Assembly (NCBI GenBank): GCA_002688965.1
Contig: NZEE01000016.1
Span: 1-5,052 of the forward strand
Source: an archaeon
Lineage (GTDB): Archaea; Aenigmatarchaeota; Aenigmatarchaeia; GW2011-AR5; GCA-2688965
Direction: 5' to 3'
DNA: 5,052 nucleotides
Shown here: positions 1 to 5,052 of the stretch, one piece after another
Layout: each line of letters opens with the position of its first letter
Numbering within the stretch: position 1 is the first letter of the stretch
Position numbers and translations under genes: made by a program
The notes under the pieces: model-generated
The model's input: the letters and a program-made list of their open reading frames with translations, nothing else
The model's database searches: none
Told to the model about the DNA's origin: nothing

Positions 1-1
1 T

Positions 2-3000
2 GTGTGTGAAGATTATTGGGGACCAGGTGGTCCTGGAGGCGGTGATACATGTTTACTTCCAATATGTAATGATGAATATAATGATGCTGGATGTAATGGA
101 CACGGAACTTGTACTGGTGGAACAAATGCATGTGAATGTGACTATGGGTATGGGGACCCTGGTACTTTTTGTGCATACACAATTTGTGGTGGAACAACTA
201 GTACAGATTCAGGTGGGGTAAATACATATTGTGAGAATGGATTATGTGTTGGTCCTATTAATTGCGTATGTTTTGATACAATAGTTGATGGGACCCCAGA
301 TTGGGCTCTAGGTGGAGCTTCTTCGTGTGATACACCAGTTTGTAATGGGTTGTATAATAATCCTCCATATAATGATTGTGTAAATGGTGGTGTTTGTAAT
401 GATCAGGATGCAGGTGGACCTTGTGATTGCTCATCAACTTCAGAAAATGGTATAACGCCAGCATATGAAGGTTCTGATTGTGCAATAGCAATTGGACCTC
501 CTGGTGGTTGTGGAGTGGGGAGTGCAGATCTAGATAATCCAAACTCATGCATATGTAATGAAGGTCAATGTGGTGGTGGAAGTTGTGAAAACGATCAAGA
601 TTGTATGTGTTATAATTGTCCTGCATGTGGTGTTAATGGTGATTGTATTTCCGGTAATGGTGTATGTGAATGTGATTGTGATCCATCTTGGCTTGGTGAT
701 TTATGTCAATTTCAAGATCAGGATACTTGTGGTGCAGGTTCTTTTAATGGACAGTTAAACGGTAATGCATCATGCATTTGTAATACTGGGTACTGTACTG
801 TAGAGAATCTTAATCAGTCTTTACCAGATGGTTATGGTAGTGGAACATGTGAAGCAGGGTCTGGATGTTGTGATAGAATAATTGATGATTGTGGTTATTG
901 TAGAAATTCATCAGACTATAATATATCAATGGACTGTGCAGGAAATTGTACAGGAGACCCATATTACGGTGGATGTAATGAGCTTGTTCCAATTGGAGGA
1001 GCTCCTCCAGGAGATAGTCAAAGTTCTCCTGGTATATGCGGAAGAGATGAATGTGGAGTCTGTGAGGGGACGAATACTACAGGAAGTTGTGTAGGAGGTA
1101 TATGGAATATAGAGACTTGTCCTAATATGGATTGTACTGGTGCATGCATGCCTGCGGCTGAAAATTATACATCAGAATATTATCATGATGCAGACGGTGA
1201 TGGATGGGGAAGTGGAGATCCTCAAACGGTTTGTTGGGGAGGAGATGGTAGTCTTATACCAGTTGGATATGTTGATAATAATTATGATGAGGATTTAGAT
1301 ACTGAACATTGTATAGCGAACAGTTATGATGAATGTGGAATTTGTGGAGATTATATTGATAGTGAACCATATCAAACTGTGTCTTTACAAGACGGCACAA
1401 CTCATGAAGTTTATTATAACAATTCTTGGGATTGTGCTAATATATGTTTGACTGGTACTTATATGGGGTGCAATAAAGACGACCACGATAATTGTGGTCT
1501 TTCAGCCGGAGCTTATCTTGATGGATGTTCAATGTGTTCAGGAGGAAATTCAGGTCACGAAGCTAATTCAGATAAAGATTGTAGATGTGAAGATAACAGT
1601 GGGAATACATGTGATGATAATAATGATTCTTATGGATGTGATGATGATACTCATTCTCTTGACGATTGCGGAATCTGTCTTTTAAACACAAGCGAAGAAC
1701 GTTGTGAAGCTGATTGTACAGCAATCCCTTGTGTACAGGGCGAGTCAGGATGTTTAATTGGTGTTGGTATTGATAATGGATATGATATTTGTGATGTATG
1801 CAATCCTTGTGGTGATGGTACTGGACCTGACGAATGTGACCTTTGGAATGATAGTTGCAAACCTTATTTTTATTTAGGTGAAATTGACATTATTAATGGA
1901 GAAGGTAGAATTCCGTTATACGTGACAAATGAAAAACCTGTTTCTATAAATATGCTTACATTTAGAGTTATTAATGAGAGTAGTGAAAATGTAGCTCAAT
2001 TGAGTTATATTGAAGATGTATTAACAGAAAGTGCTGGGTTTTATGTGCACGGTGATTCAGAAACATTTCCTGGTAATTATATGTATTATCTAACAGCTGC
2101 CGGAGAGGGTAATGTAATCTCAGCTGGTAATGACCAATTAGTTATGACATTAGTATTACAAATAGATTTAGTTACAGCTGATTTTTATTATAATTTATTT
2201 TATGCTGAACCAAATGATTTATTAATTTACACAACATATTATTATCAAGAAGAACATCAATATCCTATGGATGCTGGAGATATAGATACAAATGACCATG
2301 TTATAAATCACGGATGTATGGACCCTTATTCAGTAACTTGTAATGCTAGGGGTCCTTTATGTGAATGTTCGGGGGCTGGTCAATGGGACTGTGCTACTGT
2401 TCATACTCAGTCTGATTGTGAGTATCCAACATTAATTTTTGATGGATTTTATGAAGATGATACTGAGACAACTACTGATATTACTAATCAATGTACTTGT
2501 AATTTAACTACTTATACTAATAATGATTGTGATTTTGATTGCGACCCTGGAGCTTCTCAATTAGATTATAATCCATTTATTGATATTTATGGAAGTTTTA
2601 AAAATTTATCAAATTTCCAATTTATTTTTGATTATCTTTTTACTGATGGTGATTGGGATTTATTTAGAGAGACATTTGGAGAGCATTTATATTCTATATC
2701 TGAAAATACAAATTCATTATTAAATCCATCAATAGGTAGAATTTTAACAGCTACAGATCCAGATGTTGAGTTATTATGTGGTAATCTTGAGAATTTGAAT
2801 AATTGTTTAGCATTTATTGGATTCGAAGATGGAGATGAGGATTCAATTTCTGGTAGTAACCAAAGTAATGTTGTTACTTCTGATAGATATTGGGGGTATA
2901 ATGATAATTGTCCTGAAGATGAAAACTGTCCTTATACAGGGAATTATGATTTTGATATAGTTTGGCCGTGGAATTATGACCAATTATATGACCCGTTAAC

Positions 3001-5052
3001 AGGGTCATTAATGACAGAACCAAGAGTTCTCTCTAGGGTTAGATTTTCTGTAAAATCTTGGGGATGTAGAGATGCATCAATTGGACAATATGGATATATA
3101 GCAGCATGTAATTATAATTCAAGTTATGATTATGATTGTAACGGGGCTTATTTAGGAGAAGATTACAGTTGTTGTACATATAGAAGCTATGATGTAATAA
3201 CCGGAAATTGTTGTTATAATCAAGAGACAGGGAATCTACCAGAAGAAACCATGGACGATTGTGGTCTATGTCCAGGAGATATGGTTAACGATGTAGAAGC
3301 ATATGGTGTGAATCATATAACATATTATTCTGATCAGGATAATGATGATATTGGATGTGTGGATTCATTTATAGATTTATGCCCGTTTGAATGTCCATTA
3401 CGGTTTGCAACAGCTCAAGATCTTGAAATAATTGGATGTAGTCAGTCGACCGATTATTATATTAACCCAGATGGCGATGGGTCACAATTTTGGCCAAATG
3501 TGCCTCAATTAATAGACCTAGAATCAGGAGATGCATGTACTTGTCCAGGTCCTTCTGATATTCATTGTAGTGACCAGACTGATTGGTGTACTGGTTGGTG
3601 TAGTGCTGGTGTTATAGCTGTAAGTGAATGGGAGAGTCATTTATCTGAAGGGACAATTAATAGTATTCCTAAATCTACAGATTGTAATGAATGGGGTGAA
3701 ACTAGTGGAATTTGTATCGAGTTGGATACCGGTGATGGTGGATTGTGTAGGTATGTAGATGATTGTGGATTGTGTTTGAGTTTACCTACTTTGATGGCCG
3801 TAGAGTTATATAATGGACAACATATGGTTATTATATCCGGAAACCCATCACAAAATAAAGATTGTAACGGTGTATGTTTCCCGTATACTCAAATGTTTGC
3901 TGATGAATTCTTCCATCCATATGATAATGATTTCGGAGCTGATATAGACGATTGTGGAGATTGTTCAGGTCCTCATGTAGATGGTAATACAGGAGGTTCA
4001 GCCGCTCAAGATTTATGTGGGTGTTGTGAGGGTGTTTGTATTTCTGATAATTTAATAGAAGATGTCCCATTACCAGTACCATATAAGTATGAGTGTGGAG
4101 ATTATGATTGCGGAAATCAATGTTATAATTGGGAATCCAGCTCGTGTCCTAATCCTGGTACTGGATGTTATGATTGTGAAGGAATTCTTCAGGGAGATAA
4201 AGAATTTGATGATTGTGGATATTGTAACGGTCCAAATACATGTGGTGATGGTGTAATGGTCAATGATCAATGTATTTGTATTGATGGGACATTTGATTGT
4301 TTTGAAGTTCCATTATCAGGTGGTGGAGATAATAATTTTGATTGTTCTGGTAAATGTGGCGGTAATTCAATAAATGATGATTTTGGAACTTGTTGTTTAC
4401 CAGGACAACAATATGTAATATATCCAGATATGGATATGACATCTTCATCTGGTGGAGATTGTATATCAGATTTTAGTGGATGTACTGGTGAGTTAGGATA
4501 TTGTGATGATGGAAGTTATATAGTTAATTGTCCAGACTGTAATTGTCAAGAAGGTGGTACTTTTTATCCAACAACTTGGTTGAAAAGATGTGACCCCGAT
4601 AATAATTTGTTTTATCCAATTTTTGCAGAAGGTGTACAACAACCTGATTCAGATAATAATTATCAAATGATACCGTTTAATGGTTGGTATTATATGGTAA
4701 CTGATCAGTGTTCAGAACCATATGGTCCAGACCAATGTGGTGATTGTTGGGATGACCCTTCTTCTATAAATATTGGAGTGGACTGTAATGGTACTTGTAC
4801 ATGTAATTCAATTGGTGAAGATTGTGAATATCAATTAGATAATTGTGGAACTTGCTATGATGCTGCGTTTTATGAACCAGCAAATGATTGTGTTGGGTGT
4901 ATGGACCCAACGGCGGATAATTTTGGTGGTAATAATACGTGGATTGATTGTAATGGACAAATACCCGGTCAAGATGTACCTTTTGCAGATTATCATTGTT
5001 GTTATTATCCATCACCAGTTATAAATGTTACTGGTCATTGTGAATTTCCACA
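2..5052 (+). CDS. Giant Cys/Asp-rich EGF-like and DDCGxC-repeat surface protein, internal fragment (both ends open)
   Basis: Frame 2 has no stop codon across the window, giving 1683 codons of one protein; neither start nor stop is present. The residues form recognisable disulfide-rich modules throughout, so the frame is certainly coding. Order: EGF-like array (1-290), first DDCGxC cluster (291-619), Cys-free cohesin-like island (620-771), short Cys-rich linker (772-848), Cys-poor unknown island (849-1021), second DDCGxC cluster (1022-1683). Hand counts give about 161 Cys, 194 Asp, 86 Glu, 12 Lys and 19 Arg, so the chain is strongly acidic. No catalytic motif or membrane segment is visible. 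Such composition suggests an extracellular or virion-surface, calcium-stabilised, disulfide-bonded protein, plausibly an adhesin, fibre or envelope appendage; that role is inferred. Codons are A/T-ending: about 147 of 161 Cys are TGT and 17 of 19 Arg are AGA or AGG. I cannot assign a named family member or host. Confidence 0.95.
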   Translation, partial: MCEDYWGPGGPGGGDTCLLPICNDEYNDAGCNGHGTCTGGTNACECDYGYGDPGTFCAYTICGGTTSTDSGGVNTYCENGLCVGPINCVCFDTIVDGTPDWALGGASSCDTPVCNGLYNNPPYNDCVNGGVCNDQDAGGPCDCSSTSENGITPAYEGSDCAIAIGPPGGCGVGSADLDNPNSCICNEGQCGGGSCENDQDCMCYNCPACGVNGDCISGNGVCECDCDPSWLGDLCQFQDQDTCGAGSFNGQLNGNASCICNTGYCTVENLNQSLPDGYGSGTCEAGSGCCDRIIDDCGYCRNSSDYNISMDCAGNCTGDPYYGGCNELVPIGGAPPGDSQSSPGICGRDECGVCEGTNTTGSCVGGIWNIETCPNMDCTGACMPAAENYTSEYYHDADGDGWGSGDPQTVCWGGDGSLIPVGYVDNNYDEDLDTEHCIANSYDECGICGDYIDSEPYQTVSLQDGTTHEVYYNNSWDCANICLTGTYMGCNKDDHDNCGLSAGAYLDGCSMCSGGNSGHEANSDKDCRCEDNSGNTCDDNNDSYGCDDDTHSLDDCGICLLNTSEERCEADCTAIPCVQGESGCLIGVGIDNGYDICDVCNPCGDGTGPDECDLWNDSCKPYFYLGEIDIINGEGRIPLYVTNEKPVSINMLTFRVINESSENVAQLSYIEDVLTESAGFYVHGDSETFPGNYMYYLTAAGEGNVISAGNDQLVMTLVLQIDLVTADFYYNLFYAEPNDLLIYTTYYYQEEHQYPMDAGDIDTNDHVINHGCMDPYSVTCNARGPLCECSGAGQWDCATVHTQSDCEYPTLIFDGFYEDDTETTTDITNQCTCNLTTYTNNDCDFDCDPGASQLDYNPFIDIYGSFKNLSNFQFIFDYLFTDGDWDLFRETFGEHLYSISENTNSLLNPSIGRILTATDPDVELLCGNLENLNNCLAFIGFEDGDEDSISGSNQSNVVTSDRYWGYNDNCPEDENCPYTGNYDFDIVWPWNYDQLYDPLTGSLMTEPRVLSRVRFSVKSWGCRDASIGQYGYIAACNYNSSYDYDCNGAYLGEDYSCCTYRSYDVITGNCCYNQETGNLPEETMDDCGLCPGDMVNDVEAYGVNHITYYSDQDNDDIGCVDSFIDLCPFECPLRFATAQDLEIIGCSQSTDYYINPDGDGSQFWPNVPQLIDLESGDACTCPGPSDIHCSDQTDWCTGWCSAGVIAVSEWESHLSEGTINSIPKSTDCNEWGETSGICIELDTGDGGLCRYVDDCGLCLSLPTLMAVELYNGQHMVIISGNPSQNKDCNGVCFPYTQMFADEFFHPYDNDFGADIDDCGDCSGPHVDGNTGGSAAQDLCGCCEGVCISDNLIEDVPLPVPYKYECGDYDCGNQCYNWESSSCPNPGTGCYDCEGILQGDKEFDDCGYCNGPNTCGDGVMVNDQCICIDGTFDCFEVPLSGGGDNNFDCSGKCGGNSINDDFGTCCLPGQQYVIYPDMDMTSSSGGDCISDFSGCTGELGYCDDGSYIVNCPDCNCQEGGTFYPTTWLKRCDPDNNLFYPIFAEGVQQPDSDNNYQMIPFNGWYYMVTDQCSEPYGPDQCGDCWDDPSSINIGVDCNGTCTCNSIGEDCEYQLDNCGTCYDAAFYEPANDCVGCMDPTADNFGGNNTWIDCNGQIPGQDVPFADYHCCYYPSPVINVTGHCEFP
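65..172 (+). other. EGF-like domain A (C22-C57)
   Basis: Six cysteines at residues 22, 31, 37, 44, 46 and 57 give C-x8-C-x5-C-x6-C-x-C-x10-C, the classic EGF spacing. The core CNGHGTC is the usual signature between the second and third Cys, and CECDYGYGDPGTFC matches the C-x-C, Gly-aromatic-Gly, C end. This is the best EGF match in the window. It lacks the D-x-D/N-E start of calcium-binding EGF domains, so I call it a plain EGF (tenascin/teneurin style). Confidence 0.85.
185..328 (+). other. EGF-like domain B (C62-C109)
   Basis: Cysteines at residues 62, 77, 82, 88, 90 and 109 follow the EGF order, C-x14-C-x4-C-x5-C-x-C-x18-C, with longer first and last loops than usual. YCENGLC supplies the expected N-G before the third Cys. 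The long final loop (residues 91-108) contains TPDWALGG and may hold an insertion. It follows domain A with only four residues between them, as in a tandem array. Confidence 0.65.
341..481 (+). other. EGF-like domain C (C114-C160)
   Basis: Cysteines at residues 114, 126, 132, 141, 143 and 160 give C-x11-C-x5-C-x8-C-x-C-x16-C. DCVNGGVC is a textbook EGF second-to-third Cys motif. The last loop ends YEGSDC, matching the aromatic-x-G-x-x-C end of EGF domains. Confidence 0.75.
509..571 (+). repeat. Copy 1 of CGxGS...SCICNxGxC unit (residues 170-190)
   Basis: Residues 170-190 read CGVGS, then a short polar loop, then SCICNEGQC. The same arrangement returns at residues 243-265, about 73 residues later. 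The loop between CGxGS and SCIC is two residues shorter here. It resembles an EGF half-domain with shifted Cys spacing, so the fold is uncertain. Confidence 0.7.
617..706 (+). other. EGF-like unit D (C206-C235)
   Basis: Cysteines at 206, 209, 215, 222, 224, 226 and 235 include the core CGVNGDC, GVCECDC and the end SWLGDLC, the usual EGF second-to-sixth Cys order. There is one extra Cys (224 or 226) and a very short first loop, so disulfide pairing cannot be assigned from the sequence. It lies between the two copies of the CGxGS...SCIC unit. Confidence 0.6.
728..796 (+). repeat. Copy 2 of CGxGS...SCICNxGxC unit (residues 243-265)
   Basis: Residues 243-265 read CGAGS, a 10-residue polar loop, then SCICNTGYC. 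This matches residues 170-190 in Cys order and in most conserved positions. The pair with the EGF-like unit between them suggests a duplicated two-part block of about 73 residues. Confidence 0.7.
872..1858 (+). repeat. First DDCGxC repeat cluster (residues 291-619)
   Basis: The hexapeptide D-[DE]-C-G-x-C occurs at residues 295 (DDCGYC), 349 (DECGVC), 443 (DECGIC) and 554 (DDCGIC), with a split form at 496-512 and a degenerate DICDVC at 595. Gaps between neighbours are about 54, 94, 53 and 58 residues. Between them sit DCxGxC-type partners such as DCAGNC (311) and DCTGAC (377). From general knowledge, DDCGxC/DCxGxC alternation is a common tandem repeat in giant marine phage and bacterial surface proteins; its structure and function are not well defined. 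Paired Cys suggest small disulfide knots, and the acidic residues could bind calcium. Confidence 0.8.
1178..1297 (+). other. MopE-like / thrombospondin-3-like calcium-loop segment (residues 393-432)
   Basis: YYHDADGDGWGSGD carries Asp at 396, 398 and 400 in a DxDGDG loop, the ligand pattern of EF-hand, dockerin and thrombospondin type 3 calcium sites. It is followed by a Cys (411) and then PVGYVDNNYDEDLD, matching the YYxDxDGDGxG...C...P.GYVxNxxDxDD layout of the putative metal-binding motif found in MopE and many bacterial surface proteins. The match is by pattern recognition; metal binding is inferred. Confidence 0.75.
1859..2314 (+). other. Cys-free island with probable cohesin-like beta-sandwich (residues 620-771)
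   Basis: No Cys occurs from residue 620 to 771, in a protein averaging about one in ten. Composition shifts to alternating hydrophobic strands: YLGEIDIINGEGRIPLYV (624-641), NEKPVSINMLTFRV (643-656) and NDQLVMTLVLQI (710-721). From memory, the opening GEID...IPLYVTNEKPVSIN resembles cohesin-like or carbohydrate-binding beta-sandwiches (G-x-V-D ... L-x-I-Y-M-x-N-x-x-P-V-x-G-F-Q-F) that interrupt DDCGxC repeats in large marine phage and bacterial proteins. It ends with DAGDIDTNDH (757-766), a weak acidic loop that could be a dockerin remnant. The beta fold is fairly sure; the cohesin label and any ligand are inferred. Confidence 0.6.
2312..2545 (+). other. Cys-rich linker starting with GCMDP motif (residues 771-848)
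   Basis: GCMDPYSVTCNA directly follows the Cys-free island and matches the start of the GCxDPxAxNY repeat that is common in large marine bacterial and phage proteins, with the usual Ala/Cys/Asn-Tyr end changed. Ten cysteines follow between 772 and 847, including CEC (787-789), CTC (831-833) and DCDFDC (842-847). The segment links the two Cys-poor islands and may act as a disulfide-locked hinge, which is inference. Confidence 0.55.
2546..3064 (+). other. Second Cys-poor island, unrecognised globular domain (residues 849-1021)
   Basis: Only four Cys (926, 935, 970, 976) occur in about 170 residues. The sequence has mixed hydrophobic stretches such as NFQFIFDYLF (871-880) and aromatic runs such as YDFDIVWPWNYDQLY (982-996), and contains relatively many of the protein's few basic residues (R889, R913, R962, R1008, R1012, R1014, K867, K1018). 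An acidic stretch, EDGDEDSISG (942-951), could be a calcium loop. Unlike the first island it lacks clear alternating strands. I recognise no family; it looks like a folded insert between repeat regions, perhaps the functional head, but that is speculation. Confidence 0.55.
3323..3400 (+). other. Degenerate acidic loop YYSDQDNDDIGC (residues 1108-1133)
   Basis: YYSDQDNDDIG has Asp at 1111, 1113, 1115 and 1116 and aligns with the YYxDxDGDGxG loop at residues 393-403. The central Gly is replaced by Asn, and the following segment (CVDSFIDLCPFEC) carries three Cys. It follows the DDCGLC at 1085 by about 20 residues, as often seen in this repeat class. Calcium binding is plausible but less certain than for the first loop. 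Confidence 0.5.
3452..3556 (+). other. Degenerate acidic loop YYINPDGDG (residues 1151-1185)
   Basis: DYYINPDGDGSQFWP keeps the YYxxxDGDG core, with Asp at 1157 and 1159, but has Asn-Pro where the first loop has Asp-Ala. A Pro-rich stretch and CTCPGP (1179-1184) follow, similar to the C...P ending of the MopE-like segment at 393-432. It is therefore a third, diverged copy of that unit. Confidence 0.5.
4895..5005 (+). other. GCMDPTADNF repeat (residues 1632-1668)
   Basis: VGCMDPTADNFGGNN is close to the GCxDPxAxNY/F consensus of a short disulfide repeat that I recall from many large marine bacterial and phage proteins, where it usually ends in DDGSCxY. Here the end is HCCYYP (1665-1670), with the same Cys-aromatic close. 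It is the better preserved of the two GCMDP units in the window. Confidence 0.65.

Larger units (their letters stand above)
2..871 (+). other. EGF-like / Cys-rich array (residues 1-290)
   Basis: This segment has about 41 Cys in 290 residues with spacing typical of EGF-like modules: pairs of C-x-C preceded by C-x(4-6)-C and followed by a Gly/aromatic stretch and a final Cys. Three units are six-Cys matches and the others are variants. The first residues (VCEDYWGPG) look like the tail of another EGF unit, so the array probably extends upstream. EGF domains are small extracellular folds with three disulfides, common in eukaryotic adhesion proteins and occasional in viral and bacterial surface proteins. 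The segment contains no Lys or Arg at all, which is unusual for EGF arrays. Confidence 0.75.
3065..5052 (+). repeat. Second DDCGxC repeat cluster, continuing past window end (residues 1022-1683)
   Basis: D-[DNQ]-C-G-x-C occurs at residues 1085 (DDCGLC), 1253 (DDCGLC), 1316 (DDCGDC), 1403 (DDCGYC), 1577 (DQCGDC) and 1613 (DNCGTC), with an altered DDFGTCC at 1459. DCxGxC partners are at 1287 (DCNGVC), 1447 (DCSGKC) and 1595 (DCNGTC). Spacing is less regular than in the first cluster: 168, 63, 87, 56, 118 and 36 residues. Cys-Cys doublets (1057, 1341, 1464, 1666) are frequent here, unlike in the first cluster. The last 154 residues contain no Lys or Arg. The role is as inferred for the first cluster: disulfide-bonded, acidic spacer or stalk. 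Confidence 0.8.

Noticed and set aside
20..33. Inverted repeat GGACCA / TGGTCC
   Set aside because: The 2-base spacer is too short for a hairpin, and the site lies in the coding frame (Gly-Pro-Gly-Gly-Pro region).
6..221. Short + strand open frames rich in Val, Met and Ile in a second phase (also at 558-758, 882-1094, 1494-1685 and 4062-4256)
   Set aside because: They are shifted-frame shadows of the long frame; the real frame carries the EGF and DDCGxC motifs without a break through all of them.
258..626. Minus-strand open frames rich in His, Asn, Tyr and Leu (also at 810-992, 1651-1860, 3831-4082, 4070-4270, 4260-4448 and 4764-5015)
   Set aside because: They lie antisense to the real frame and their odd composition comes from reading TGT, GAT and AAT codons backwards in shifted phase. 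They have no domain and no gene-like spacing.
995..1008. Perfect 14-bp palindrome GGAGGAGCTCCTCC
   Set aside because: It has no loop, encodes GGAPP within the coding frame, and has no T-run or promoter-like context. Probably chance from Gly-Gly-Ala-Pro-Pro codons.
872..1858. ADAMTS-like protease region, because DxCGVC also occurs in ADAMTS proteins
   Set aside because: No HExxH zinc-protease motif or thrombospondin-1 WSxWS motif is present, and the motif is repeated many times in marine-type arrangement.
2988..3008. Inverted repeat ATGACCC / GGGTCAT with a 7-base loop
   Set aside because: Mid-gene, without a following T-run; it encodes the YDPLTGSL stretch. Not supported as a terminator or operator.
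875..5052. Metallothionein or zinc-ribbon reading of the C-x-C and C-x2-C pairs
   Set aside because: The chain has almost no Lys, very high Asp/Gly/Asn and extracellular-type modules (EGF, calcium loops), which fit disulfide bonding better than intracellular metal clusters.

Overview
The whole window is the inside of one very large protein-coding gene on the + strand. Frame 2 (codons starting at positions 2, 5, 8 ...) runs without a stop from the first to the last base: 1683 complete codons plus 2 bases. Start codon, signal peptide, stop codon, promoter, ribosome binding site and terminator all lie outside the window, and there is no intergenic DNA. I see no RNA gene, mobile element, CRISPR array or second gene.

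The product is an extreme-composition protein. By hand count it has about 161 Cys (9.6%), 194 Asp (11.5%) and 86 Glu, but only 12 Lys and 19 Arg; Gly, Asn and Tyr are also abundant. This points to a secreted or particle-surface protein that is disulfide-bonded and calcium-binding. Layout by residue (residue n starts at base 3n-1): 1-290, an EGF-like, Cys-rich array; 291-619, a first cluster of DDCGxC-type repeats with a DxDGDG calcium-loop segment; 620-771, a Cys-free island that looks like a cohesin-type beta-sandwich; 772-848, a short Cys-rich linker starting with GCMDP; 849-1021, a second, Cys-poor island that I do not recognise; 1022-1683, a second DDCGxC cluster with two more degenerate acidic loops and a second GCMDP motif at the end.

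From general knowledge, the mix of DDCGxC, DCxGxC, YYxDxDGDG, GCxDPxAxN and cohesin-like strands in one giant polypeptide is typical of large surface or structural proteins from marine microbes and their viruses (marine Bacteroidota and related bacteria, T4-like marine phages, some algal giant viruses). The DNA is AT-rich with strong A/T wobble preference (Cys mostly TGT, Arg almost only AGA/AGG). This fits a marine phage, a giant virus or an AT-rich marine bacterium, but the window alone cannot decide among them. The absence of introns over 5 kb argues mildly against a typical animal EGF protein. A role as adhesin, fibre or other surface appendage is inference.
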